A DNA stretch of 64,000 nt from Streptosporangium saharense (GCF_014203715.1 NZ_JACHJP010000001.1:1280432-1344431), one strand, 5' to 3'; numbered from the stretch's first letter, positions 17,176 to 25,267 are shown. The notes: a model not told the origin generated them from the sequence alone. Translations and numbers: made by a program.

Positions 17176-18339
17176 ATGAGCTTCCCTCTCTACGCGCTGC
17201 CCGAAGAGCACCAGATGCTCCGGGAGACCGTCCGTGACCTAGCCGACGAGAAGATCGCTCCCCGGGCCGCAGAGGCCGACGAGACAGGGGAGTTCCCCTG
17301 GGACGTCTACAAGGCGCTCGTCGCGGCCGACCTGCACGCCGTACACGTGCCGGAGGAGTACGGCGGAGCCGGGGCGGACGCGCTCGCGGCCGTCATCGTC
17401 ATCGAGGAGGTCGCGCGGGCGTGCGCCTCGTCCTCGCTGATCCCCGCGGTCAACAAGCTGGGGACCGTCCCGCTGCTGCTGTCGGCCTCCGAGGAGCTCA
17501 AGCAGCGCTACCTGCCGCCGGTCGCGCGGGGGGAGGCGATGTTCTCCTACGCCCTGTCCGAGGCGGAGGCGGGCAGCGACGCCGCGGCGATGAAGACCCG
17601 CGCCGTGGCCGACGGCGACCACTACGTGCTCAACGGCGCGAAGATGTGGATCACCAACGCCGGGGTCTCCGAGTACTACACGGTCATGGCCGTGACCGAG
17701 CCGGGCGCGGGCGCCAGGGGCATCTCCGCGTTCGTCGTGGAGAAGTCCGACGAGGGCGTCAGCTTCGGCGCCAAGGAGCGCAAGCTCGGCATCAGGGCCT
17801 CCCCGACCCGCCAGGTGATCTTCGAGGATGTCCGCATCCCGGCCTCCCGGATGATTGGCGCCCCCGGCACCGGCTTCAAGACCGCGCTGGCCACCCTGGA
17901 CCACACCCGCGTCACGATCGCCGCCCAGGCCCTCGGCATCGCCCAGGGGGCGCTGGACTACGCGATCGGCTACGTCAAGGAGCGCAAGCAGTTCGGCAAG
18001 CCCGTCGCCGACTTCCAGGGCCTGCAGTTCATGATCGCCGACATGGCGATGAAGCTGGAGGCGGCAAGGCAGCTCACCTACGCCGCCGCCGCGAGGTCCG
18101 AACTGGCCATGCACGGCGAGCCGCAGAAGGACCTCACGTTCATCTCCAGCGCCGCCAAGTGCGCCGCCTCGGACGCGGCCATGGAGATCACCACCGACGC
18201 GGTCCAGCTCCTGGGCGGGTACGGCTACGTGAGCGACTACCCGGTGGAACGCATGATGCGCGACGCCAAGATCACCCAGATCTACGAGGGCACCAACCAG
18301 ATCCAGCGCCTGGTGATGGCTCGCCAGCTGTTGAAGTAG
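17176..18339 (+). CDS. Acyl-CoA dehydrogenase
   Basis: A 387-residue flavoenzyme that introduces the alpha-beta double bond of acyl-CoA. It has the N-terminal helical domain, the FAD/substrate region (YALSEAEAGSDAAAMKT, then KMWITNAG), the C-terminal domain with QLLGGYGYVSDYPVERMMRD, and catalytic E371 in YEGTNQIQ. This pattern fits the short/branched-chain group (FadE25-like). There is no ribosome site; TAGTAT at 17164-17169 lies six bases before the ATG, so the mRNA may be leaderless. It is followed by a clear terminator. Confidence 0.94.
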   Translation: MSFPLYALPEEHQMLRETVRDLADEKIAPRAAEADETGEFPWDVYKALVAADLHAVHVPEEYGGAGADALAAVIVIEEVARACASSSLIPAVNKLGTVPLLLSASEELKQRYLPPVARGEAMFSYALSEAEAGSDAAAMKTRAVADGDHYVLNGAKMWITNAGVSEYYTVMAVTEPGAGARGISAFVVEKSDEGVSFGAKERKLGIRASPTRQVIFEDVRIPASRMIGAPGTGFKTALATLDHTRVTIAAQALGIAQGALDYAIGYVKERKQFGKPVADFQGLQFMIADMAMKLEAARQLTYAAAARSELAMHGEPQKDLTFISSAAKCAASDAAMEITTDAVQLLGGYGYVSDYPVERMMRDAKITQIYEGTNQIQRLVMARQLLK

Positions 18340-18353
18340 GTCGTTGAACAGCG

Positions 18354-18388
18354 AAGACCCGCTCCTCTGAGGTGCGGAGCGGGCTTTC
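18354..18388 (+). terminator. Terminator between acyl-CoA dehydrogenase and convergent XRE gene
   Basis: CCCGCTCC (18358-18365) pairs with GGAGCGGG (18376-18383). AAG before and CTTT after extend the stem. Position and symmetry suggest use in both directions by the two convergent genes. Confidence 0.75.
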
Positions 18389-18452
18389 GCCACTCCTGGG
18401 CAGACCTCGCTGGATAACTTCGCGTTCTTGGGGTGCGAGACGGTTTCGAGGG

Positions 18453-19655
18453 TTACGTCCCGACTCTGTCGGCGAGGGCTCGTAGGTTGGGCGAGGGCGG
18501 GTCCTGCATGGTCAGTAGGTCGGAGACCAGTCTGCGGACGGTACGGTGGCCGCGGATCTGCTCCGGGGTGATCGCCTCCGCCGCGAGCAACGCCGAGACG
18601 GCCTCGTCGATCTGGCGGCGCTGCGCGTGCGCGCGGGCGAGTTCGATATGGAGGCGGGTACGGCGTTCGCCTGAAAGCACGGAGACGTCCACCTTCGACC
18701 CGGCCCGCAGGGCGTGACCGGCGTCGCCGAGTTCGACCGCCACGCTCACCTCGTGCAGGGCGACGTTGGCCGGGCCGAACTCGGTGTTGTGGTCGTTGCG
18801 GCCCTCACCGACCCGTTCGGCGATCTCACGCGCTCTGTCCAGATGCCGGTAGGCGGTGTCGGCGTCGTTGACCAGGGACGCGGCCACCGCGCGTTGCAGG
18901 GTGAGGGCACCCCACAGGGACATGGCCTCCGGCCTGCCCGCCTCGACGAGAGGCCACAGCGCGTGCGAGGCCGTACGTGCCGTCTCCTCCACCTGGTCGA
19001 GGTGACGGGCTCCCATGAAGACGAAGCCGAGCCGGAAGGCGCCGGCCGCGACCAGAAGCGGGTCTCCCGTCCGTTCGGCCGCGACGATTGCCCGGTCTGC
19101 GGCGATCCACGCGGCCTCGGGTTCTCCGAGTTTGGCGAGTGCCGCTGAACACGCCTGGTAGGTCGCGGCGAGCAGTTCGAAGAATTCGGCTGCTCGCCCT
19201 TCCTGGGCCGACCGGACGGCGGTCTCCAACGTGGGGACCAGCTCATGGAGAAGCCGGGTCAGCTCCGTGTACCGACTCTCATGGGTCAGTTCCCAGGCCC
19301 GCTCGACCTGCGGTCTGATCTCCTCAGCGGGTGGCGCGGAGACCGGATGCAACATCGCCCGCAGGGCGTGGGTGCCCGAGAGGAGGAGACGAAGGCTGGT
19401 CGCGTCCGGTATCTCCTCGTTGACGGCGGCGACCACCGGTGCTTCGGCGGCCAACTCCGACAGCGGCACGTCCAGGACCTCGGCGACCTTCTCCAGAACC
19501 GACATCCGGTCGACTTTCCGTACGCCGCGCTCCACCTGGGAGATCCAGGCGACCGACCGGTCGATCATCTTCGCCAGCTCGGGCTGTGACAGGCCGCGTC
19601 GTCTGCGTTCCTGGGCGATGCGGCGTCCCAGCGCCCGTTGATACTCGGTGCTCAC
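18453..19655 (-). CDS. XRE regulator with TPR-like C-terminal region
   Basis: A 400-residue protein. The N-terminal helix-turn-helix (about 8-65) reads GRRIAQERRRRGLSQPELAK, then SVAWISQVERGVRKVD. The remaining ~320 residues are alpha-helical with repeated pairs such as AAWIAADRAIVAAERTGDP and TAYRHLDRAREIAERVGEG, like the TPR-type sensor domains of actinobacterial regulators. It starts at GTG and overlaps the upstream ABM monooxygenase gene by four bases, so it is second in that operon. The palindrome at 20021-20051, upstream of the operon, is a candidate autoregulatory site. Confidence 0.9.
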   Translation of the reverse strand: MSTEYQRALGRRIAQERRRRGLSQPELAKMIDRSVAWISQVERGVRKVDRMSVLEKVAEVLDVPLSELAAEAPVVAAVNEEIPDATSLRLLLSGTHALRAMLHPVSAPPAEEIRPQVERAWELTHESRYTELTRLLHELVPTLETAVRSAQEGRAAEFFELLAATYQACSAALAKLGEPEAAWIAADRAIVAAERTGDPLLVAAGAFRLGFVFMGARHLDQVEETARTASHALWPLVEAGRPEAMSLWGALTLQRAVAASLVNDADTAYRHLDRAREIAERVGEGRNDHNTEFGPANVALHEVSVAVELGDAGHALRAGSKVDVSVLSGERRTRLHIELARAHAQRRQIDEAVSALLAAEAITPEQIRGHRTVRRLVSDLLTMQDPPSPNLRALADRVGT

Positions 19656-19960
19656 TCTGTGGTTCCCTTACCGGCCTGCAGATGGAGAAAGTCGACCTCG
19701 ACCGAGGTCAGGAGATCGTCACGAGCGTTCAGGAAGTGTCTGGTGTGCTCCTGCGCCTCGTGAGTGTCGAAGGCCACCCGGTCTTCATACAGCTCGTAGA
19801 AGATCCGCTGGAGCGGTTGTCCTTCGACCAGGTGTGTGGCGTACACCAGCGTCCCCGGTTCATTCTCGCGGATCTTCTCGACGATCTGGCCGGTCAGTTG
19901 GTCGAACGCCTCGGCGCTGGCCTGGTCTTTGCAGGTGAAACGCACCATAAGTCCGAACAT
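19652..19960 (-). CDS. ABM-domain (putative quinol monooxygenase-like) protein
   Basis: A 102-residue protein with the antibiotic-biosynthesis-monooxygenase/YgiN fold pattern: an opening beta strand MFGLMVRFTCKD, the core EPGTLVYATHLVEGQPLQRIFYE-type strand pair, and ALxDTHEAQEHTRHF-type helix (here VAFDTHEAQEHTRHF). Such small dimers oxidise aromatic or quinol substrates without cofactors, but many have unknown activity. GGGAGGC precedes the ATG. It is the first gene of a two-gene operon with the XRE regulator. Confidence 0.85.
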   Translation of the reverse strand: MFGLMVRFTCKDQASAEAFDQLTGQIVEKIRENEPGTLVYATHLVEGQPLQRIFYELYEDRVAFDTHEAQEHTRHFLNARDDLLTSVEVDFLHLQAGKGTTE

Positions 19961-20020
19961 GGATGCCTCCCTCGATCGCAGCAGTACTTATTGTGCGGCC
20001 CAAGTATCTCAAGTGGCTTG

Positions 20021-20051
20021 TACTTAAAGTACTGTACCCGTACTTTAAGTA
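20021..20051. promoter_or_regulatory. Strong AT-rich palindrome, candidate operator of the divergent operons
   Basis: TACTTAAAGTAC (20021-20032) and GTACTTTAAGTA (20040-20051) are perfect reverse complements with a 7-bp spacer, and each half is itself nearly palindromic. Further TACTT/AAGTA elements lie at about 19984 and 20002. The site sits between the ABM-XRE operon (left) and the ATPase-microprotein operon (right) and is much AT-richer than its surroundings. The adjacent XRE regulator is the natural candidate ligand. Confidence 0.65.
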
Positions 20052-20104
20052 TCAGCCTACTGGTGGCAACTTCTCTGACCTGCGTGATCGTGAGGTGAGC
20101 TGAC

Positions 20105-20509
20105 TTGATTCCACCCCAAGCCCGCTGGGACGTCGTGGACGGATGGCAGCGGGCTTTCCCCGGCACGAGAGAACAGGTGGGCCAGGCCCGTCGCTTCGTC
20201 AGGGCATGTCTTCCTCATCACCCAGACGCCGAACTCGTCGCCAGCGAACTCGCCACCAATGCCGTCGAGCACACTCGCACCGGTGAGCCTGGTGGAATCT
20301 TCACCGTCCTTGTACGGCTCCGCGCCGATGGCACCGCCTATCTCGCGATCGAAGACCAGGGTGGGTCCGCCGTGTTCGGTGTCCGCACTCCCGGCAGGGA
20401 AGGGGGACGGGGACTTCACCTCGTCGCGGCTCTCACCCTCTCCTGGGGAGTCAAAGGTGACGCTGCCAGCCGTACCGTCTGGGCCGAACTGCCTGCGCCC
20501 CTCCCATGA
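20105..20509 (+). CDS. RsbW/SpoIIAB-like ATP-binding protein
   Basis: A 134-residue stand-alone HATPase domain of the anti-sigma-factor kinase type. The N box is SELATNAVEHT (about 47-57), G1 is AIEDQGG and the G2 region is GRGLHLVAAL. Many actinobacterial members have no tested target. It starts at TTG behind GAGGTGAG. Its stop overlaps the start of a 34-codon frame, which in turn overlaps the alpha-CTD-like gene, giving a tightly coupled three-gene operon. Confidence 0.85.
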   Translation: MIPPQARWDVVDGWQRAFPGTREQVGQARRFVRACLPHHPDAELVASELATNAVEHTRTGEPGGIFTVLVRLRADGTAYLAIEDQGGSAVFGVRTPGREGGRGLHLVAALTLSWGVKGDAASRTVWAELPAPLP

Positions 20510-20610
20510 CACAGGTCCCCCCGCTCCTCCGTGGGCGCCGAACCACTATCACCCAGGAACTGGCGGTCCGTATCGCCAACCTCCCGGCCAGACCCCGACC
20601 ATGGCGATGA
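20506..20610 (+). CDS. 34-residue coupled microprotein
   Basis: A 34-codon frame starts at ATG in an ATGA overlap with the ATPase stop and ends in an ATGA overlap with the next start. The product is basic (about six Arg) with a short amphipathic middle (TITQELAVRIANLPARP). I know no family for it. The double stop/start overlap is the main argument that it is translated; a role only in coupling translation of its neighbours is also possible. Confidence 0.5.
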   Translation: MTQVPPLLRGRRTTITQELAVRIANLPARPRPWR

Positions 20611-20834
20611 TCCGTCACTCCCACGCGATCACACCGGCTTGTCCCGTCGCGTGCCTCAGGCCGGTGCTGTCGGCCAGGGCCTACAACCCCCTCAGCCAAG
20701 CGGGCACGGTCGCGGAGGTGGTCAGGTTGTGGCGCACCGGTGACCTCTGTCGAGTCTGGGGGCTGGGGCCTCGGCGCATCGGTGAGATTGAGATGGTTCT
20801 GATCGTCACCGGTCTGGCGACGCCCCATGGTTGA
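20607..20834 (+). CDS. Free-standing RNA polymerase alpha-CTD-like protein
   Basis: A 75-residue protein whose segment 17-72 resembles the C-terminal domain of the RNA polymerase alpha subunit. LSARAYNPL corresponds to LTVRSANCL of E. coli RpoA, so R24 and N27 fall on the DNA-contacting R265 and N268. The helix-hairpin-helix WGLGPRRIGEIEMVL corresponds to PNLGKKSLTEIKDVL, with G54, R56 and E60 on G296, K298 and E302. It lacks the alpha N-terminal assembly domain. It is translationally coupled to the preceding microprotein. The likely activity is binding A/T-rich minor groove or sigma factor; whether it activates or competes is unknown. Confidence 0.75.
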   Translation: MIRHSHAITPACPVACLRPVLSARAYNPLSQAGTVAEVVRLWRTGDLCRVWGLGPRRIGEIEMVLIVTGLATPHG

Positions 20835-20840
20835 TCACGG

Positions 20841-22763
20841 CTATGGCTTCCGAGGGAGTCCGGCGGTGAGGGCGAGGAGGGTGCAGGCTGCGGTTGTTGC
20901 GGCTGGTAGGTGCCAGGGGAGGGCGCCGTCTTTGGTGACGGCGATGAAGAAGAGGGCGTGCCAGGTGGTGGTGGCGATCACGAGGGCGGTCATGGTGAGG
21001 AGGGGGATCGTTAGGTGCCATCGGGGGGTGCTGAGCCAGGTGGTCAGGAGCAGGATGAGCACTCCTGCGAGGCCGAACAGGGTCAGCCAGGTGCCGAGTC
21101 TGGTTCGGGGGGTCGCGGCGTCGATCCAGCCGCTGCCCGGGATGGTGGTTTCCAGGACGGGAAGGGTCGCGTAGGCCGCGCGGGCGACCTGTGGATACTG
21201 CCCTCGGGTGTCGCTGACGACCACGAGCAGGTTCCTGGTCTGTTCTGTACGGCCCCGGCCCACCTGGCTGGTCAGGGTGCGGAGGCCGTACCAGACCTGA
21301 AGCTCCTGCAGCCTGCTGTCCTCGGGGTTCACGGGGGCCGGGGTGGTGGTGCACGGGAGTTTCAGCGTCCGGAGGGTTCCGCATGGGCCGATGAGCGTCG
21401 CGTGCTCGCCGTTCTCGCTGGTCAGCAGTACCGCGAGCGCCGAGGAGGCGGGAAGGGCCCGGGAGAACGCCTCCAGGTTCGGGTGCTCTGCCGTACGCAC
21501 GACAAGGAGAGTGTCACCGATGCGTCGCTCCGTCGCCAGGGCGGCTCTCGCCGTCTCGCCGAGGTGTCCCTCCCAGATCTGGAGGAGGGTCACGGTCCCC
21601 AGCAGGATGATCAGCGCCGTGGACAGGCGCGCGAGCGGTTTGGGGTGTGCCGCGAGCCGTTGGCCGTCGATGAGAGCGGTCGTGAGGGAGGGCAGCAGGA
21701 GCCACATGCCGATGGTGCCGACGGCGAAGGTGATCAGTCCTCCGGTCGAGGGGACGTACTGGCTGAGGGCGATGGTCGCGACGGCGAGGGCACAGGCTAC
21801 GAGGCGCCATCGCGGAACTGGGCGTGGTCGGGCGGCACTGACCTCTTCGGCCTCTCGGTCTCTTCCGGCATTTCGCTTCTTTTCGGAGTCCTGTTCCCCT
21901 CTGGCCTTCCGGTCGCTTTGTGCCTCGTGATCCTTGCCGATGTCCCGGTCGTTTTGGGCCGCGCGGTCTCTTTTCGTCTGTAGGAGCGTTACGAGTGCGA
22001 GGCCGGTGGCGAAGCTTGTGAGGAGGGTGGCGCAGGCGAGGGGCCAGGCGGCTCGGATGTCTGTGGAGTTCAGGATGTAGCCGGTGGCTGGGATGGGCAG
22101 GTCGGTGGATGCGGTCAGGATGAGGGGGAGGCTTCCTGCGGCGCTGCCGATCGCGAGTGGGGGAGCCTCCTTCAACGCTCCACGCTTACGGTTCCCGGTT
22201 CGTGAGGCGGTCGCCATGAGGGCCAGGGCGGGGAGCAGGGTGAGGGCGCCGAGGGCGAGGAGGACCTCGGGGAGGTCGCGTTGGTTCAGCGTCTCGACCA
22301 GGGGGAAGGGGCGGCCGAAGCCGCTGATCGGCAGCCACGAGTCCGTGTTCGGGGGCGCGGGTGGGCGGACGTAGGCGAGCCGTTCCGAGGGGGCGACAAG
22401 TCCTTCGCGCCCGATGAGCCCGCCGAACCGGCCGTAGCGGGTCCGGATGCCCTCCGCGGCGCCACGGCTCAGCAGTTCCGGCGAGAGCATCGCCTCTCCC
22501 GGTGCGGGCCAGCGGGTCAGGCCGGGAGGCGGCGGGGCCGAGGTGCCCAGAGGTTCGACGAGGACGACGCTGTGTTGGAAGTGGCCCACCGAGTCGAACC
22601 TTGACGACCACCAGGCGATGGCGTCCTGTGGTTCGGTGACGATCGGGCCGCGTGCCCGGTCTCTCGCCGCGCGTCCTTCGTAGGTCGCGACAGCGATCAC
22701 CATGAGCGACGCGACCGTGGCCAGCACGCACGAGGCGACCATGAGCGCCCACCGGCGCGTCAC
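20841..22763 (-). CDS. Large polytopic membrane protein, permease-like, unknown function
   Basis: About 640 residues. A signal-anchor helix follows the start (WALMVASCVLATVASLMVIAV), then a ~150-residue extracytoplasmic part, a block of helices (EVLLALGALTLLPALALM and others), a very charged cytoplasmic linker of ~55 residues rich in D/R/E/K, more helices, a second extracytoplasmic part with two cysteines (IGPCGTL, LPCTTT), and a final helix bundle. The order TM-ectodomain-TMs-linker-TMs-ectodomain-TMs recalls FtsX/MacB-type ABC permeases, but there is no ATPase next to it. The start is set at GTG 22763 because GGAGGCC precedes it. Confidence 0.75.
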   Translation of the reverse strand: MTRRWALMVASCVLATVASLMVIAVATYEGRAARDRARGPIVTEPQDAIAWWSSRFDSVGHFQHSVVLVEPLGTSAPPPPGLTRWPAPGEAMLSPELLSRGAAEGIRTRYGRFGGLIGREGLVAPSERLAYVRPPAPPNTDSWLPISGFGRPFPLVETLNQRDLPEVLLALGALTLLPALALMATASRTGNRKRGALKEAPPLAIGSAAGSLPLILTASTDLPIPATGYILNSTDIRAAWPLACATLLTSFATGLALVTLLQTKRDRAAQNDRDIGKDHEAQSDRKARGEQDSEKKRNAGRDREAEEVSAARPRPVPRWRLVACALAVATIALSQYVPSTGGLITFAVGTIGMWLLLPSLTTALIDGQRLAAHPKPLARLSTALIILLGTVTLLQIWEGHLGETARAALATERRIGDTLLVVRTAEHPNLEAFSRALPASSALAVLLTSENGEHATLIGPCGTLRTLKLPCTTTPAPVNPEDSRLQELQVWYGLRTLTSQVGRGRTEQTRNLLVVVSDTRGQYPQVARAAYATLPVLETTIPGSGWIDAATPRTRLGTWLTLFGLAGVLILLLTTWLSTPRWHLTIPLLTMTALVIATTTWHALFFIAVTKDGALPWHLPAATTAACTLLALTAGLPRKP

Positions 22764-22894
22764 GGGACGGCCTCCGGGCGCGACCCGTGATCGGTTCGTA
22801 CGGCGCCGCCGAGGGGGGCCGGTTCCCAAGGGTCTTCTTGGCGCTTTCGCCGCCGCGGATGGAGACGGCCCTGACTTCCTCGGCGTCGGGAGAG

Positions 22895-22920
22895 GGGAGC
22901 CACTGTGAAGGGTGGCTCCC
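22895..22920 (-). terminator. Hairpin downstream of the secreted-protein gene
   Basis: GGGAGCCAC (22895-22903) pairs perfectly with GTGGCTCCC (22912-22920), loop of eight. It lies ~105 bp past the stop of the leftward gene at 23026-23370 and 132 bp before the start of the next leftward gene. No T-run is present, so termination is probable rather than certain. Confidence 0.5.
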
Positions 22921-23025
22921 GGTCACCTTGTCGGTCGGTTTCCACGTGCCTCCCGCCGCTCTCCGAAGGCTGAAAGACGGAGGCCGGGACGGCGGAACCG
23001 GCCCGGCCAGGTCATGGGCTTCGGG

Positions 23026-23370
23026 TCAGGGGGCGACCCAGGGGCCGACGTCGTCGGCGGCGAAGTCGTTGTCGTCGATGGCGCGAAGCCTGATGATCTT
23101 CGAGCCGTGCGCCGAGTAGACGGTCCTCCGGTAGCCGCTGTGGTTCCAGAGGGTCCGCTTGGTGCCCGGGCTGCTCTGCCGGTAGTACTCGGCCTTCACC
23201 GGGTCGCCGTCGTCGCTGTTGTCCTTGACCGCGATCTTTCCCGGGTCGTTCTGGGCGGGTGCCCACGCGTGGGCGCCGCCGCCGTAGGAGCTGACCGCGA
23301 CCGCGTTGGCGGTCGGGAGCGCGAGGCCGGCCACGAGCACCGCCCCCACGATCCATCTGACTCTCACCAT
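23026..23370 (-). CDS. Small secreted protein of unknown function
   Basis: A 114-residue protein with a clear signal peptide (VRWIVGAVLVAGLALPTANAVA, cleavage probably after ANA). The mature part has no cysteines and no motif I recognise; it is polar with several Asp-rich turns (KDNSDDGDP, IDDNDFAADD) that could bind cations. GGAGGAA precedes the ATG. It appears to be a single gene with an AT-rich promoter region upstream. Confidence 0.75.
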   Translation of the reverse strand: MVRVRWIVGAVLVAGLALPTANAVAVSSYGGGAHAWAPAQNDPGKIAVKDNSDDGDPVKAEYYRQSSPGTKRTLWNHSGYRRTVYSAHGSKIIRLRAIDDNDFAADDVGPWVAP

Positions 23371-23761
23371 GATTCCTCCGTAGCACCGATCTGGTCACGG
23401 AACCGCTCGAATCTGATTGGGAAGTGGCCCATTAAAAAGAGCGGTCACAATAACAATATGTTTTCGTTCCGTGCCGTCAAGGTGGTTCGCGCCGCCGAAT
23501 TATGGCGTACGGCCTGGCCAGGAGGGTAGAAGTCAATTCCGGCGTATATTGCGCCGACTATTTCCGCATAAAAGGTGATTGGTTGTTCTCCGGCGGATGA
23601 AAGCGTTTCCCGTTCGGTGCGGGCCGTACGGCCAGGGCGGGGAGGGGGAGCGGCGCCGGTGATGAGCCGGATGTGTAGTCGCCGTTCGATCCGAAGGGAA
23701 ATGTGCGGCGACGACTCGCTAAGGTTAGGCATTCGATCTTGTTGATTCCGGGAAGTGTCGC
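23371..23761. other. AT-rich divergent promoter region, no gene seen
   Basis: These 391 bases separate the leftward secreted-protein gene from the rightward membrane-protein gene. The part 23420-23600 is notably AT-rich for this genome. Frames in it are short or have atypical composition, and I support none. It should hold promoters for both neighbours. Confidence 0.5.
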
Positions 23762-24580
23762 GTGTTACGTCCTTATCGTTTTGGTGTTCCCGCCCTGCTC
23801 GTCGTGGGCCTTTATCTTGTCGCGGTGGTGGTCGCCGTCGTGGTCGCCTGGACGGCCGGTGACCTCGGTGTGCTGTGGCGGTTGACGGTCTTCATGGAGG
23901 TGGAGGAGGTCACGGTGGTGACGTGGCCGAACGTGATCTCCCTGGTTCTGGCCGGGGCGGTGTGGGCCTGGGCGCTGTGGCAGGGGCTCCGTGGGCCGCT
24001 GGCGGGACCGTCGCCCGCGCTGGACCGGGACGAACGGCGGCTGAGGCTGGCGCTGTACGCCACGGCGGCGACCTGGCCGCTCTACTTTCTGGCGCCGTCC
24101 TGGACCTGGTGGATGGCGGTGCTCGACGCCACGCTGATGGTGGCGGTCGTGTGGTCGTTCCGGCCGGTGCTGACCCGCAACTTCAAGGCGGTCGACTATT
24201 TGTGGACCCTGGGCGTGGTGGGGTACGGAGGCGCCATCGTCGCCGAGACGCTCGACTTCTTCGGCCCGGGCGCGCCCGGCGAGATCGAGGCGATCTACGG
24301 CCTGGCGACGCTCGTCTGGGTGATGCTGGTCCTGCGGGCCCAGCGGATGGACGGTCGCTGGCGGCTGACCACCGTCCTGTACGGCGTCGCCGCCCTGCTG
24401 CTGCCCGCTCTCCTGCCCCTGGTCAGGCTCTTCACGGACGGGGAGGCCGTATACGGAGTCCTGGCGGTGGCCGAGGCCGTGAACATGGTCTGGCTGATCC
24501 GTTCCGCCCACGACCTCGCCGACCCCCGGCCAACGGCCGACCCCGCAAACCTGCTGACCGTCTCCGAGGAGAGCGCGTGA
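23762..24580 (+). CDS. Polytopic membrane protein of unknown function
   Basis: A 272-residue protein with about seven hydrophobic helices, starting at GTG. The first helix reads ALLVVGLYLVAVVVAVVVAW and the last helices are followed by a polar tail ending TVSEESA. No catalytic or transport motif is recognised. Isolated acidic and aromatic residues occur within the membrane region (ETLDFFGPGAPGEIE). It is convergent with the GlcG-like gene, six bases away. Confidence 0.7.
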   Translation: MLRPYRFGVPALLVVGLYLVAVVVAVVVAWTAGDLGVLWRLTVFMEVEEVTVVTWPNVISLVLAGAVWAWALWQGLRGPLAGPSPALDRDERRLRLALYATAATWPLYFLAPSWTWWMAVLDATLMVAVVWSFRPVLTRNFKAVDYLWTLGVVGYGGAIVAETLDFFGPGAPGEIEAIYGLATLVWVMLVLRAQRMDGRWRLTTVLYGVAALLLPALLPLVRLFTDGEAVYGVLAVAEAVNMVWLIRSAHDLADPRPTADPANLLTVSEESA

Positions 24581-24586
24581 GGACGG

Positions 24587-25003
24587 TCAGGCGGTGGTGA
24601 GGACGGTGATGCCCGCTTTGGCGCACTGGACGTCCTGGATGGGGGTGGCGCCGCTGACGCCTATGGCACCGAGGAGGTCGCCGTCGTGTTCGAGGAGGAG
24701 GCCCCCCGGCAGGGTGGTCGGGCGGAAGGGGAGCTGGTCGCCCGCCAGGTCGAACACGTCGGGGTAGTTCTCCCTGAGGGCGGTCACGTCGGCGCTGTCG
24801 CGGCGGAAGGCGGCCGCCGTACGGGCCTTGCAGCGGGCGACCTCGGGGGTGAACCAGGTGGCCCCGTCGCCACGGACGACGAGGACGTCCCTGCCCAGGG
24901 CGTCGACGATCGCGACGCTGACCCGCAGGTCGTCCTGGGCGGCGTGGGCCAGCGCGGCCTCCGCCATCGCCCGCGCCTCGTCCAGCCTCAGTTCCCGTGC
25001 CAC
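24587..25003 (-). CDS. GlcG/HbpS-family heme-binding-like protein
   Basis: A 138-residue protein of the GlcG/HbpS (DUF336) family. Family marks include SVAIVDALGRDVLVVRGDGA, CKARTAAAFRRDS, GGLLLEHDGDLLGAIGVSGAT and the closing QDVQCAKAGI. HbpS of Streptomyces binds heme and senses oxidative stress, but most GlcG-like proteins are uncharacterised and this one has no signal peptide. It starts at GTG behind GGGGAGG. A 24-bp inverted repeat lies 66 bp upstream, between it and a divergent drug exporter. Confidence 0.87.
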   Translation of the reverse strand: MARELRLDEARAMAEAALAHAAQDDLRVSVAIVDALGRDVLVVRGDGATWFTPEVARCKARTAAAFRRDSADVTALRENYPDVFDLAGDQLPFRPTTLPGGLLLEHDGDLLGAIGVSGATPIQDVQCAKAGITVLTTA

Positions 25004-25068
25004 AGCCGGCCTCCCCTTCGTCCTGTTACGTAGAGCCTCACAGCGCCCTGCCGTACGGTCCCACTATG

Positions 25069-25092
25069 TAGGACATCGCAGCAAATGTCCTA
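25069..25092. promoter_or_regulatory. Perfect inverted repeat TAGGACAT-N8-ATGTCCTA, candidate operator
   Basis: The 8-bp arms at 25069-25076 and 25085-25092 are perfect reverse complements with an 8-bp spacer. The site lies in the divergent region between the GlcG-like gene (start 25003) and the MFS exporter (start 25268). Size and spacing fit a dimeric helix-turn-helix repressor. No regulator gene is adjacent, so the protein must be encoded elsewhere. Confidence 0.55.
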
Positions 25093-25267
25093 TACGACCG
25101 GACCCGGTGGGAATCGGGGGAATCGGCGTCGTGATACTGGTTCGTGGCTGTCGTTCCGTACCCGGGGTCTCGACGGCTCCGTGCGCGCGAACCGGAAGGA
25201 GATCCATGGACCTCGGCCCAGTCGGCACCCCGGACCGGGACGGACGGTATCAAGGAGGGCGGACGCG

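Noticed and set aside
19652-19960. Polyketide or antibiotic gene cluster suggested by the ABM-domain protein
   Set aside because: No synthase, carrier protein or tailoring genes are nearby; ABM-fold proteins are common outside such clusters.
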